Assembly: GCF_000212375.1 (NCBI RefSeq)
Contig: NC_015501.1
Location: 1,054,001-1,118,000, forward strand
Source of the DNA: Porphyromonas asaccharolytica DSM 20707
GTDB lineage: Bacteria; Bacteroidota; Bacteroidia; Bacteroidales; Porphyromonadaceae
Length of the DNA: 64,000 bases
Reading direction: 5' to 3'
A model generated the notes under the pieces. The model made no database searches. It saw nothing but the letters and a program-made list of their open reading frames with translations, and was not told where the DNA came from. The translations under genes were made by a program, and so were the position numbers. Shown piece after piece: positions 50,062-59,680 of the stretch (positions are counted from its first letter, which is position 1; each line of letters begins with the position of its first letter).

Positions 50062-52239
50062 TCAGACGAGGTCAAAGTCGAGCTGTCGCTGCTCTAGGTC
50101 GGCACGAGCGACACGTACGGTGATCGGGTCGCCTAAGTTGTAGCGCTTGCCAGTGCGTCGCCCACGGAGACGGTAGTTCTTCTCGTCGTACTCAAAGTAG
50201 TCGTCCTCGAGCTTGCGGATCGGTATGAGTCCCTCGCAGTGCGACCCCTTGAGCTCCACATAAAGTCCCCACTCGGCGACCCCGCTGATGACTCCATCGA
50301 AGACCTGTCCCATACGAGCTTTCATATACTCCACCTGCTTGTACTTGATCGAGTCACGCTCTGCCTGTGTGGCTATCTGCTCCTGCTCGCTGCAGTGCTG
50401 GCACTGCTCCTCGAGCTTGCCCTTTGTCACAGAGCGACCACCCGCATAGTAGCGTGTCAAGAGGCGGTGCACCATAAGGTCGGGGTAACGACGTATGGGT
50501 GAGGTGAAGTGGGTGTAATAAGCAAAGGAGAGCCCGTAGTGGCCGATGTTGTCTGGTGAGTACTCGGCACGGGTCATAGAGCGGATGGCAAGTGTCTCGA
50601 TGAGGCTCTCCTCACGCTTTCCCTGGACGCTGTCGAGGAGCTTGTTGAAGGAGCGACTTACCTGACGATTCTCGCCACTGAGATTGACTTTGTAGCCGAA
50701 CTTACCCGCAAAAGAAGCAAGCGCCATCAACTTCTCTTCGCTAGGCTGTGCGTGGACACGATAGACGAAGTTCTTCGCTTTCTTGCCTTTGGCACGAACC
50801 AGTCCGATGTCCTCGGCAACGGTGCGGTTAGCCAGGAGCATAAACTCCTCAATAAGGTGGTGCGACTCATTGTCTATCACCTCCTCGACACCTGTGGGAC
50901 GACCCTTGGGGTCTAGAACGAAGCGCACCTCTTGGCTCTGAAACTTGATCGCACCCTCGTCAAAGCGGCGCTTACGCAACTGCTGGGATAGCTCGAAGAG
51001 CGGCTGAATGATCGCCTGCTGGGTGTCACTACGCCCCTCGATCACATCTTGCGCCTCCTCGTAAGTCATACGCTGATCGCTCCGTATCACGGTGCGACAG
51101 ATGCGGTACTGCTGTACATGCGCCGCATTGTCTAGCGTGAGGATACAGGAGTAAGCGTACTTATCCTCGTTGGGGCGTAGCGAACAGAGATTGTTGCACA
51201 GTGCTTCAGGGAGCATTGGTATGGTTCTGTCAACGAGGTAAACACTGGTGCCACGTGCGTAAGCCTCCTCGTCAATCTTGGATCCCTCGGTGACGAAGTA
51301 AGAGACATCCGCAATGTGTACGCCTACCTCGTGCCGGCCGTCGCCGAGGTCACGGTAAGAGAGCGCATCGTCAAAGTCCTTAGCATCGGCAGGGTCGATG
51401 GTAAGTGTCGGCACCTCGCGAAAGTCCTCTCGCTGTGCTAGCTGCTCTTGGGTTATCTCGCCCGAGAGTTGCTCAGCCTCGTCGATAGCTGCCTGTGGGT
51501 AGCCGTAGTCTATATTGTACTCGGTCAGTATGGCGCGCATCTCGGTGTCGTTGTCGCCCGCCTTGCCGAGTACCTTGAGGACACGTCCCGTGGGGATCTT
51601 GTCCGAGCTAGGCCACTCGGTGATAGCCACCTCTACCTTGGAGTCTCGCTGAGCTCCGTTTAGTTCGCTGAGTGGAATCAATATATCGGTCGAGAGGGTG
51701 CGATCCTCGGTGATGAAGATGGCCCAGTCCTTTTTGAACTCTAGTCGCCCTACGAAGGTATGCTTCGAGCGCTCGATGATATTGATCACCTCACCCTCTA
51801 GCTCTCCGCCCTGTCTCTTGGCAAAGAGCCGCGCCTGCACACGATCGCCGTTGAGCGCATGCATAGAGTTGCGCTCGGCGATGAAGATGCTCTTGCCATC
51901 CTCATCAGAGATGAGCGCGTTGCGTCCGTTAGAGCGACGCTCGAAAGTGCCGAAGAGCAGAGCTCCCGAGAGATTATAGCGATAGGTGCCAGGCTTGACA
52001 CGTATGAGCGTGTCGTCCATCTCCAGTACCTCTAGGATGCGGCTGATGGTCTGGCGCATCGGTTGCTCCGTGATGTCGAGCTGCTTGGAGACCTGCTTGT
52101 AGTTCCACGTGTGAGTTGGATTTGCGGCAAAGAGCTTGACGACAGCGCGTGTCAGTTCATCGAGGTTAAGCCGCTTAGCGCCGGAGCGTTTGGTGGGGTT
52201 CTTCTTGGGTGTGCTTTTCTTTCTAGATGTTTTCGTCAT
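50062..52239 (-). CDS. rnr: Ribonuclease R
   Basis: This 3'-to-5' exoribonuclease degrades structured RNA and takes part in rRNA and mRNA quality control. The 725-residue protein has a basic N-terminus (KTSRKKSTPKKNPTKRSGAK), cold-shock-like domains, the RNB catalytic domain with DPADAKDFDDALSYRDLGDG (acidic metal ligands, about 285-304) and YAYSCILTLDNAAH, and a C-terminal S1 domain (FDGVISGVAEWGLYVELKGS, about 655-674). It ends with a tail of normal length. It lies between rsgA and rlmN. Confidence 0.95.
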   Translation of the reverse strand: MTKTSRKKSTPKKNPTKRSGAKRLNLDELTRAVVKLFAANPTHTWNYKQVSKQLDITEQPMRQTISRILEVLEMDDTLIRVKPGTYRYNLSGALLFGTFERRSNGRNALISDEDGKSIFIAERNSMHALNGDRVQARLFAKRQGGELEGEVINIIERSKHTFVGRLEFKKDWAIFITEDRTLSTDILIPLSELNGAQRDSKVEVAITEWPSSDKIPTGRVLKVLGKAGDNDTEMRAILTEYNIDYGYPQAAIDEAEQLSGEITQEQLAQREDFREVPTLTIDPADAKDFDDALSYRDLGDGRHEVGVHIADVSYFVTEGSKIDEEAYARGTSVYLVDRTIPMLPEALCNNLCSLRPNEDKYAYSCILTLDNAAHVQQYRICRTVIRSDQRMTYEEAQDVIEGRSDTQQAIIQPLFELSQQLRKRRFDEGAIKFQSQEVRFVLDPKGRPTGVEEVIDNESHHLIEEFMLLANRTVAEDIGLVRAKGKKAKNFVYRVHAQPSEEKLMALASFAGKFGYKVNLSGENRQVSRSFNKLLDSVQGKREESLIETLAIRSMTRAEYSPDNIGHYGLSFAYYTHFTSPIRRYPDLMVHRLLTRYYAGGRSVTKGKLEEQCQHCSEQEQIATQAERDSIKYKQVEYMKARMGQVFDGVISGVAEWGLYVELKGSHCEGLIPIRKLEDDYFEYDEKNYRLRGRRTGKRYNLGDPITVRVARADLEQRQLDFDLV

Positions 52240-52273
52240 AATGGTTTGGTTAATGTGTGTATGCGTTGTGGGC

Positions 52274-53218
52274 TTACTGCTCGGGTCGGTAGGGACCGCT
52301 GTGCTCGTCCTGGAGGATGCTCAGATAGCTCTTGTATCGCGAGGGGGCAATGCGTCCCTCCTCAAGCGCCTTGAGGACAGCGCAGCCCGGCTCGTGGATG
52401 TGCGTGCAATTGGCAAAGCGACAGTCGCTCGAATAGGCAAAGAACTCACGAAAGAAGTGGCTCGTGTCCTCTTCGCTCATCTCTAGCGTGCCAAAAGCTT
52501 TGATCCCAGGCGTGTCGATGATCCAGCCCGAGTGCGGGGCCGGTAGCTGATACATCTCCGAGTAAGTAGTCGTGTGCTGCCCCGTCTCATAGAGCGAAGA
52601 GATAGCCTGCGTGGCTAGGTCTAGGTCGGGTATCAAGCTGTTGAGTAGGGTCGACTTGCCGGTGCCTGAGTGCCCGGCGATGAGCGTGCACTTGCCCTCG
52701 AGCAGCGATAGGAGTGCGTCGGTGCCTTGATGTTGCAGTGCCGATATGGGGTGGCAGGGATAGCCTAGTGGGGTGTAGATCTCGGTCAGTTCGCGCATCA
52801 CCTCCTCCTCGTCGGGCTTAAGGTCGTCGACCTTGTTGATGAGGATCTCGGTGGGGATGCGGTACGCCTCTGCCGTCGCTAAAAAGCGATCGATGAATGT
52901 GTAGGAAGTGCGAGGACGAGCGATGGTGACCATCAGGAGCGCTAGGTCAATGTTTGCCGCAAGGATGTGCGACTCCTTAGAGAGGTTGGTGGCGCGTCGT
53001 ATGATGTAGTTGCGCCGTGGCTCGAGAGACTCTATATAGGAAACGTCCTGTTGTGGATCTGGCGTGAAGTGCACCCAGTCACCGACCACTACGGGATTGG
53101 TGCTGCGAATGCCCTGGATGCGAACCCGCCCTTTGATCAGGCAGGAGTAGACCCGCTCCTCTTCGGGCACGTGCACTGCACAGTTATTGCCGATGACCTT
53201 GATGACTCTGCCTCGCAT
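52274..53218 (-). CDS. rsgA: Ribosome small-subunit GTPase RsgA
   Basis: I take the ATG at 53218 (MRGRVIKVIGNNCAVHVPEE), where the OB-fold begins; an in-frame ATG at 53290 adds 24 residues. The 314-residue protein has the OB-fold, the circularly permuted GTPase order (G4 INKVDDLKP at about 118, G1 GHSGTGKSTLLNSL at about 184-197, G3 DTPGIKAFGT) and the C-terminal zinc motif with CRFANCTHIHEPGCAV. It helps mature the 30S subunit and releases late assembly factors. Confidence 0.92.
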   Translation of the reverse strand: MRGRVIKVIGNNCAVHVPEEERVYSCLIKGRVRIQGIRSTNPVVVGDWVHFTPDPQQDVSYIESLEPRRNYIIRRATNLSKESHILAANIDLALLMVTIARPRTSYTFIDRFLATAEAYRIPTEILINKVDDLKPDEEEVMRELTEIYTPLGYPCHPISALQHQGTDALLSLLEGKCTLIAGHSGTGKSTLLNSLIPDLDLATQAISSLYETGQHTTTYSEMYQLPAPHSGWIIDTPGIKAFGTLEMSEEDTSHFFREFFAYSSDCRFANCTHIHEPGCAVLKALEEGRIAPSRYKSYLSILQDEHSGPYRPEQ

Positions 53219-53380
53219 AGGATAGGGGGAATGGGGAAAATGTGAGCAAAGCCACAGTCCACAGCTTGAGAGGATGGAAGGGGCAGACAATGCGGAAATA
53301 GTCTCTCCGCTCTGCCTGCCGTCTCAGGCTGTAGGTGTGACTTGCATAAGGGTAAAATGTGATAGGGAGGGGGCGGGGGA

Positions 53381-53941
53381 TTAGATCGTCATGATCTCTT
53401 TCTCCTTAGCCGCTAGAGCCTCCTCGACGCGACCGATGTACTTGTCGTGGAGCTTCTGAGCGTCATTCTCCGTTTGCTTGATCGTATCCTCTGGTAGGTC
53501 CTCAGCTTTGACCGCTTTCTTCGCAGCGTCGATAGCGTCACGGCGCGCGTTGCGGATGCTGATCTTAGCCTCCTCGCTCTCAGCCTTACACTGCTTGACA
53601 AGCTCCTTACGACGCTCCTCGGTGAGCGGTGGCATAGCGATGCGAATCATCTCGCCATTGTTCGTCGGTGTGATACCCAGGTTGGAGTCGAGGATTCCCT
53701 TCTCGATATCCTTGATGAGCTTCTTGTCCCACGGTGTGATAGCGAGCGTACGCGCATCGGGTACAGTCACTGTCGCAACCTGATTGAGAGGCATCGGCGC
53801 CCCATAAGCCTCGACGGTAATGTCGTCTAGTAGGACAGGATTCGCCTTGCCCGCACGTATGCGGTCTAGCTTGTCCTGAAGGAATTCGACAGCTTTGAGC
53901 ATAGACTGCTCAGCAGGTTTGGTAAATTGGCTTGTACTCAT
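53381..53941 (-). CDS. frr: Ribosome recycling factor
   Basis: The 186-residue protein has the RRF layout: helix bundle with [20 protein letters not shown], the beta domain with [18 protein letters not shown] and [18 protein letters not shown], and the long C-terminal helices [20 protein letters not shown] and [20 protein letters not shown]. It splits post-termination ribosomes together with EF-G. It follows pyrH by 33 bases, the usual pyrH-frr pair. Confidence 0.96.
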   Translation of the reverse strand: MSTSQFTKPAEQSMLKAVEFLQDKLDRIRAGKANPVLLDDITVEAYGAPMPLNQVATVTVPDARTLAITPWDKKLIKDIEKGILDSNLGITPTNNGEMIRIAMPPLTEERRKELVKQCKAESEEAKISIRNARRDAIDAAKKAVKAEDLPEDTIKQTENDAQKLHDKYIGRVEEALAAKEKEIMTI

Positions 53942-53974
53942 ATTTCGTTGTGATTGGTTTCTAGATTTTATTGA

Positions 53975-54700
53975 TTAGGAAACGATGGACCCTATCTCCT
54001 CGCCACGCATCACACGAGCCAGGTTGCCCGTTGTGTCCATGTCAAAGACGATGATTGGCAGGTGGTTCTCCTGACAAAGCGTCATAGCGGTCAGGTCCAT
54101 AATCCTGAGCCCACGATCGTATACCTCTTGGTAGGTGAGACGAAAGAGCTTCGTCGCTGAGGGATCGCGCTCAGGATCGGCTGTGTAGATGCCGTCGACA
54201 CGGGTCCCCTTGAGCATGATGTCAGCTTGTAGCTCTATGCCACGCAGTGCTGAGGCAGAGTCTGTGGTAAAGAATGGATTGCCCGTCCCGCCAGCGACGA
54301 AGACAATATGCCCCTGCGCCAGCAGTTGGCGAGCTGTGAGCGCATCGTAGTAGCGCGCGTAGGGCTCCATCGGCGTACTGGTCATGACGACCGCACGAGG
54401 TGTGCCTTGTATGGAGGGACACTGTGCATTGATCGCAGCACTGATGGCGAGCGCATTGATGACCGTGGCGAGCATGCCCATACGGTCGCCCGACACACGA
54501 TCCAGCCCTTCGGCAGAGCCAGCCATACCTCGGAATATGTTGCCACCGCCTACGACGATAGCCACCTCGACGCCCATATCACTGATCTCGATGATCTGCG
54601 AGGCGTAGTCGTGGAGGCGTGTCGTGTCGATGCCTTGCTTGGAGCCAGCAGCTAGCGACTCGCCGCTGAGCTTGAGTAGTACTCGTTTGTATTGAGCCAT
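53975..54700 (-). CDS. pyrH: Uridylate kinase
   Basis: The enzyme phosphorylates UMP to UDP. The 241-residue protein has the bacterial amino-acid-kinase fold motifs YKRVLLKLSGESLAAG (about 4-19), VVGGGNIFRGM (about 49-59), and VFVAGGTGNPFFTTDSAS (about 133-150), which is the family signature, and ends YIVFDM/GEEIGSI. It heads the run pyrH-frr-rsgA-rnr-rlmN. The 190 bases upstream hold a partial CCACGTGG repeat (54798-54840) and little else. Confidence 0.95.
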   Translation of the reverse strand: MAQYKRVLLKLSGESLAAGSKQGIDTTRLHDYASQIIEISDMGVEVAIVVGGGNIFRGMAGSAEGLDRVSGDRMGMLATVINALAISAAINAQCPSIQGTPRAVVMTSTPMEPYARYYDALTARQLLAQGHIVFVAGGTGNPFFTTDSASALRGIELQADIMLKGTRVDGIYTADPERDPSATKLFRLTYQEVYDRGLRIMDLTAMTLCQENHLPIIVFDMDTTGNLARVMRGEEIGSIVS

Positions 54701-54797
54701 AATGGTCTTATCTCATTGTATCCTCTACAAAGATAGACAAAAAGAGATTAGCAGTAAAGCGAAGCGGTAAGGCAAGCGAACTTTTAGCATGGCTAAG

Positions 54798-54840
54798 CTA
54801 ATCAACTGAGACTATAAAACAGAATATCCACGTGGAGATC
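54798..54840. repeat. Truncated CCACGTGG element with the flank of copy 2
   Basis: TAATCAACTGAGACTATAAA, then ACAGAATATCCACGTGGAGA: the same flank as at 45624 and only half of the first palindrome pair. It shows the element's left boundary and that copies erode. Confidence 0.75.
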
Positions 54841-54891
54841 TACCCTTTTTCTAAGGATAAATCGTAGTTCCCTAGTACCTCAAAATAGGAC

Positions 54892-56178
54892 TTAGTCGTT
54901 GCTCCGCTGGAGCTGCTGGTCGTGTCGGCGCAAGAGGTAGAGGAGCCAGCCCCCGTAGAGCAGGTGGTAGAGTGCGATGACTAAGTAGTAAGTGGAGACG
55001 GTCTCGACGAAGGGCACACGCAAGATGTAGATGAGTAGCACCAGGAGGGCAACTTGTAGGAAGAGGTTGAGCAGTTGGATCTGTAGGTGCGCTCTTTGCC
55101 GCCCGATGATGTCGGGGATGACGTTGATGATGGAGGTGAAGAAGAGGACGAGCAGGTAAACGAGCATAGCGCGTATGATCTCTGTGCAGGCTACGTATGC
55201 GGGGGCTAGGAACCAACGAACTAGATAAGGCATAGCCCACCAGAGGAGTACGAGTGTGGGGAGGCCTGCTACGAGCGTCACCAGGAGCAGCGGACGGACG
55301 AGCGGCCGCCAGGGTGCCTGCGCGTGGTGTGCTACGGAGAGACGGTTGAAGTAGACCTGACTGACGCTGTCTGCGATGAGCTGTACGGGACGGCGTGCCA
55401 GCATCGTTGCCATAGTGACCAGTCCCACCTCTACAGTCGTGTAGCCTAGCGGCAGCATGAGGATCAAGATCGACCCGAGGAGGGTGGTGATGGCTGCTTG
55501 AGGAAGGCTAAAGAGGGGGAAGGCTCTGTACTTTCGAGCCACTTGACTTAGCTCTCTACGGCTAGTTGGGACCCTGGTTTGTTTGTTATGCTTCAGAGGT
55601 TGTAGGAGTGGAATGAGCGCGAGCAACGTCGAGGCTATTTGCGCCCCCCACAAGCTCCAGACGGAGGGGGAGAAGAGTCCGAAGTCCACTTTGAGTCCAT
55701 TATTGCCCAGTCCTTGCACCGCCTTGCTGGTGGCGATGCGCTTGAAGTGACCTAGACTTAGCGCATAGTTGCTTAGTGTAGCGCACAGTCCCAAGGTGCA
55801 GACAACGGGCGGAATGAGCCAGAGCTTGCCCTGCAGGGTAGCGTAGCGGGTGGCCCCTATCCACGGCTCGATGGCTGGGGTGAGAGCAAGTAGAGCGAGC
55901 GTCACTAGAGCTGTGATCCAAAGGGTGAGGCGTAGCAAGTGCTTTCGCTCTAAGGGCTCTTGGCAGATGACGATAGCCTGCTCGTAGCGCCCCCCGACGG
56001 CGATGCTGAGCAGCGTAGAGATGGAGAGAATGAGTGCTAGGTCGCCTAGCGTGTCTGGTGCGTATAGTTTACTGACCCACGGTAGGAGAAGTAGGGCTAT
56101 CAGCTGTACCCCGACGCCGACAGAGAGGAGTAGACCGCTATCGGCTAGTATGGAGCGCAGTGGTCGGGGCACTTTCAC
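54892..56178 (-). CDS. Wzx-like oligosaccharide flippase
   Basis: The 428-residue protein is membrane-embedded with about twelve helices, among them GLLLSVGVGVQLIALLLLPW near the N-terminus and FFTSIINVIPDIIGRQRA near the C-terminus. The N-terminal pattern (LPWVSKLYAPDTLGDLALIL, VGGRYEQAIVICQE) is that of the polysaccharide-biosynthesis flippase family, which moves lipid-linked sugar units across the inner membrane. It is 4 bases downstream of cdsA and in line with it. Substrate unknown. Confidence 0.85.
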   Translation of the reverse strand: MKVPRPLRSILADSGLLLSVGVGVQLIALLLLPWVSKLYAPDTLGDLALILSISTLLSIAVGGRYEQAIVICQEPLERKHLLRLTLWITALVTLALLALTPAIEPWIGATRYATLQGKLWLIPPVVCTLGLCATLSNYALSLGHFKRIATSKAVQGLGNNGLKVDFGLFSPSVWSLWGAQIASTLLALIPLLQPLKHNKQTRVPTSRRELSQVARKYRAFPLFSLPQAAITTLLGSILILMLPLGYTTVEVGLVTMATMLARRPVQLIADSVSQVYFNRLSVAHHAQAPWRPLVRPLLLVTLVAGLPTLVLLWWAMPYLVRWFLAPAYVACTEIIRAMLVYLLVLFFTSIINVIPDIIGRQRAHLQIQLLNLFLQVALLVLLIYILRVPFVETVSTYYLVIALYHLLYGGWLLYLLRRHDQQLQRSND

Positions 56179-56182
56179 AGCT

Positions 56183-57028
56183 TTAGTATAGATCGAAGAT
56201 GGCGAGGAGCAGATAGACGGCTGGCACCGCTAGAAGTAGGCTGTCTATGCGATCGAGGATGCCACCGTGACCCGGGATGAGCTTGCCCGAATCCTTGACA
56301 CCCGCTTGACGCTTGAGGCTACTCTCAAAGAGATCCCCAATGGTACCAAAGATGGCGACCACCGCCGCGATGAGCAAGATGCGTAGCCAGCTTAGCTCTG
56401 GGAATAGAAGCAGGCGTAAGACGACTGCTGAGAGGAGGACGAGGAGGAGACCTCCGATGGAGCCTTCGACGCTTTTCTTTGGTGAGATGCTGGGTGCCAG
56501 TCTTCTTTTTCCCCATCGTGAGCCGACGAGGTAGGCACCCGTGTCATTGACCCATATAAAGATGAAAATGGCGAGCAGGAGCAACCCGTTGTACTGCGTC
56601 ATGGAGGAGAAAGGATCGGCCACAAGCGTCAGCCTGATGGTCAGTGCGAGGGGAGCGGCTATGTAGAGCTGTCCGATGAGACTGTTGCCGAGACTGGGGA
56701 GCATATCCTTGTGCGGAAGGAATGTGGAGCGACAGACCACATAGAGCAGGTAGAGCAGGTAAGGAATGAAAATGCCGAACTCATGACTGATCGCCATGCC
56801 ATACTGCGCCGTGGCGTAGAGAAGCCAGACGGCTGCCACGCAGTCTAGTACGATACGAAAGATGTAGGTCTGATTGACTCGCGTCAGATGGTTGAACTCG
56901 ATGATCCCTGCCACGGCAAAGAAGGAGAGCAAGATCCACAATCCCCAGACCATGGAGAGTGTTAAGGCTAGCACGATCAGTGCTACGTAGACAGTGCCCG
57001 ATATAAGACGAGTGGTGAAGGTCGACAT
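56183..57028 (-). CDS. cdsA: Phosphatidate cytidylyltransferase
   Basis: The enzyme makes CDP-diacylglycerol, precursor of all phospholipids. The 281-residue protein has about eight membrane helices and the C-terminal family signature in GKLIPGHGGILDRIDSLLLA (about 245-264), preceded by FESSLKRQAGVKD. It lies between ftsH and the flippase; ftsH-cdsA adjacency is common in Bacteroidota. Confidence 0.93.
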   Translation of the reverse strand: MSTFTTRLISGTVYVALIVLALTLSMVWGLWILLSFFAVAGIIEFNHLTRVNQTYIFRIVLDCVAAVWLLYATAQYGMAISHEFGIFIPYLLYLLYVVCRSTFLPHKDMLPSLGNSLIGQLYIAAPLALTIRLTLVADPFSSMTQYNGLLLLAIFIFIWVNDTGAYLVGSRWGKRRLAPSISPKKSVEGSIGGLLLVLLSAVVLRLLLFPELSWLRILLIAAVVAIFGTIGDLFESSLKRQAGVKDSGKLIPGHGGILDRIDSLLLAVPAVYLLLAIFDLY

Positions 57029-57080
57029 GGTAGCGTTGTATTCAGTGATTGTCGTGTGTTACGTAGAGCTTAATAAGTCA

Positions 57081-57120
57081 GTCGGACAGAGACGCTCAGC
57101 GGTGAGTATCTCTGTCCGAC
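57081..57120 (-). other. Hairpin between ftsH and cdsA
   Basis: GTCGGACAGAGA and TCTCTGTCCGAC pair perfectly over 12 bp with a 16-base loop. On the minus strand it is downstream of the ftsH stop but has no T-run, so it may slow or partly end transcription, or protect the ftsH mRNA end. Confidence 0.6.
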
Positions 57121-57132
57121 TTCTAGATAGGA

Positions 57133-59244
57133 CTATTCGTGATCTGTAGGCTCCTCATCCTTTTTTTCATCTGAGGAATCGGGTGTAGGCTGATCCTCCT
57201 CCTTTTTAATATAGGGCGGAGGGGTAGCACTAGCGAGTCTCTTGGCACGCGCAGCCTCATTGAGCGCATCTAGCTCGTCTGAGCGTGAGATCCACTGGCG
57301 CTTGCCGAGGATCGTCTCTACATCTTCCGTGTAGATCACCTCACGCTCTAGGAGTAGTTGCGCTAGCTGGTGATGCTGCTCGGCATATTGTGTCAGGATC
57401 TCCTTGGCACGGGCATACTGTGTAGCGATGAGCTTGGAGACCTCCTGATCGATGATGACTGCCGTCTCCTCACTGTACGGCTTTTGGAAGGTATAGCCGT
57501 CGCTCTGCGAGTCAGCGTAGTTGAGATTGGGCAGCTTGTCGCTCATACCGTAGTAGGTGATCATAGCGTAGGCGAGCTTGGTGACACGCTCTAGGTCGTT
57601 GGCGGCACCTGTCGAGATGCGATCGAGGAATAGCTCCTCAGCAGCACGACCGCCCAGCAGCGAGCAGAGCTCGTCGAGGAGTACCTGCGTGTGGGTGATC
57701 TGTCGCTCCTCAGGCATATACCAAGCGGCACCAAGAGCCTTGCCACGAGGTACGATGGTGACCTTGACCAAGGGGTTGCCATACTCCGTCATCCAGCTGA
57801 TGGTGGCGTGACCCGCCTCGTGGATGGCGATGCTGCGACGCTCGTCCTCGGTGATGATCTTGTTCTTCTTCTCCAGACCTCCGATGATACGATCCACCGC
57901 ATCCATAAAGTCTTGCTTCTCGATCGCCTGCTTGTCGTGGCGTGCCGCTATGAGCGCCGCCTCGTTGCAGACGTTTGCTATGTCAGCCCCTGAGAATCCA
58001 GGCGTCTGTCGTGCCAGCTGATCCACCGATACGTCTGGACCTAGCTTGAGACCCTTCATATGTACGAGGAAGATCTCCTTGCGGTCGTTCAGGTCGGGCA
58101 GGTCTACGTAGATCTGACGGTCGAAGCGTCCAGCACGTAGAAGTGCCTTGTCGAGGATATCCACACGGTTCGTCGCTGCGAGGATGATCACCCCACTATT
58201 GCCATCGAAGCCGTCCATCTCGGTGAGGAGCTGGTTGAGCGTGTTCTCCCGCTCATCATTACTGCTGAAGCCGGCGTTCTTGCTTCGTGCACGCCCCACG
58301 GCGTCGATCTCGTCGATGAAGATGATACAGGGCGACTTCTCCTTAGCCTGCTTGAAGAGGTCACGGACGCGTGAAGCTCCTACACCGACGAACATCTCCA
58401 CGAAGTCTGAACCAGAGATTGAGAAGAACGGTACATGCGCCTCGCCGGCGACCGCTTTAGCAAAGAGCGTCTTACCAGTGCCTGGAGGGCCCACGAGGAG
58501 CGCGCCCTTAGGGATCTTACCGCCCAGCTTGGTGTACTTGTCGGGGTTTTTGAGGAACTCGACAATCTCCTGTAGCTCCTGCTTAGCTTCGTGAAGTCCT
58601 GCCACATCGTCAAAGGTGACGTGCGACTCCTTCTTGTCATAGAGCTTAGCCTTAGACTTACCGACGTTAAAGACTCCGCCAGGACCACCGTTCTTCCCTC
58701 CAGGGCCAGCGCTCATACGACGGAAGACCCATATCCAGAAGACAAGAAGCAGGATCAGCGGAAGCCAGTTGGCTAGGATGAGCCAAAAGCTCATGCTGTC
58801 GGTCTTATACTTGACATCTATGGCGACCTCCTCCCTTTGGACAAACTCGTCAAAGCGATCTACCGACGGAAGGGTACACTTGACCTGATACTGCGCATTG
58901 ACCATGCGAAAGGGGAAGCCCCGCTGCTCAATGTTTTGTAGCTCCTGCTCGCTGTAGACCATGCCCACCTTCTTGGGATTGAGCGTAGCGATAGCGACAC
59001 CCTTGGTGCGGTTGACCTCTACCTTGGTAGCGACCTCCTTGCGAAGCAATTGCTGAAACTCCGTCCAGTCCACCTCTTTATTATTAGTAGGCTGCTCAGA
59101 CGGAAGGAAGAAGAGCATTGCCAATATCAGAATGGCCGATAGGTAGAGCCACATCGGATTAAAGCGACGCTTACCGCGTCGTGGATCCGACCCCTGCGGG
59201 TTAGGAGTGGGGGTACCCAGCGGGTTTTTAATATGCTTATTCAT
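57133..59244 (-). CDS. ftsH: ATP-dependent zinc metalloprotease FtsH
   Basis: I prefer the ATG at 59244 ([18 protein letters not shown]); an in-frame ATG at 59286 adds 14 residues. The 703-residue protein has the membrane segments ([14 protein letters not shown]-like, then [20 protein letters not shown]), the AAA ATPase with Walker [19 protein letters not shown] (about 254-271), [16 protein letters not shown] and the SRH region, and the protease motif [10 protein letters not shown] (about 475-484). It degrades membrane and regulatory proteins. The acidic tail ([10 protein letters not shown]) is longer than usual. Confidence 0.94.
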   Translation of the reverse strand: MNKHIKNPLGTPTPNPQGSDPRRGKRRFNPMWLYLSAILILAMLFFLPSEQPTNNKEVDWTEFQQLLRKEVATKVEVNRTKGVAIATLNPKKVGMVYSEQELQNIEQRGFPFRMVNAQYQVKCTLPSVDRFDEFVQREEVAIDVKYKTDSMSFWLILANWLPLILLLVFWIWVFRRMSAGPGGKNGGPGGVFNVGKSKAKLYDKKESHVTFDDVAGLHEAKQELQEIVEFLKNPDKYTKLGGKIPKGALLVGPPGTGKTLFAKAVAGEAHVPFFSISGSDFVEMFVGVGASRVRDLFKQAKEKSPCIIFIDEIDAVGRARSKNAGFSSNDERENTLNQLLTEMDGFDGNSGVIILAATNRVDILDKALLRAGRFDRQIYVDLPDLNDRKEIFLVHMKGLKLGPDVSVDQLARQTPGFSGADIANVCNEAALIAARHDKQAIEKQDFMDAVDRIIGGLEKKNKIITEDERRSIAIHEAGHATISWMTEYGNPLVKVTIVPRGKALGAAWYMPEERQITHTQVLLDELCSLLGGRAAEELFLDRISTGAANDLERVTKLAYAMITYYGMSDKLPNLNYADSQSDGYTFQKPYSEETAVIIDQEVSKLIATQYARAKEILTQYAEQHHQLAQLLLEREVIYTEDVETILGKRQWISRSDELDALNEAARAKRLASATPPPYIKKEEDQPTPDSSDEKKDEEPTDHE

Positions 59245-59680
59245 CAATAGATTCCTTTCTAGTTCACCTTTCAAAAAGCGTACCACAATCTACTTTGCAG
59301 ACCTATTGGCACACCTTTGCCCGCAAAGGTACAAAATAACCCTGTAGAGACTTCGTGTCTAAAAGGCGATTAACGCTATAAATCAAAGCGAGACGTGTAA
59401 CCCTTTGCTTTCTAAGTTCATATGCAAGTAAAATGCGAAGTTTTTTCTCGTTTCGGAAACACAGTCGACTTCTCTTCGGGTGAACCGCTCGGCGGGGTGG
59501 AAGCTTCCACCGTAGGGGCGGACCTGTGTGTCCGCCCGTCCTCACCTGAGCGCAGTCTATTCTGCGGGCGGACACGTAGGTCCGCCCCTACACAAGCTAC
59601 GTCAGCACGACAATTCCATTCATCAAACGCTGTAACCTCGATCTGTAGGGACGCACGTCTCGTCGCTACACGTAATGCAC
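59245..59680. repeat. Gap before ftsH: -7 motif and ~250-bp dispersed repeat in inverted orientation
   Basis: On the minus strand TACCTTTG at 59324-59331 is a -7 match for ftsH. From 59407 to 59657 the sequence is the inverted near-identical copy of 16607-16866, with the 80-bp GC-rich core at 59512-59591. No gene is visible in the gap. Confidence 0.8.

Noticed and set aside
59303-59575. A 90-codon frame in the repeat before ftsH
   Set aside because: The same translation appears in the other repeat copy at 16697, so it is an accident of the repeat sequence.
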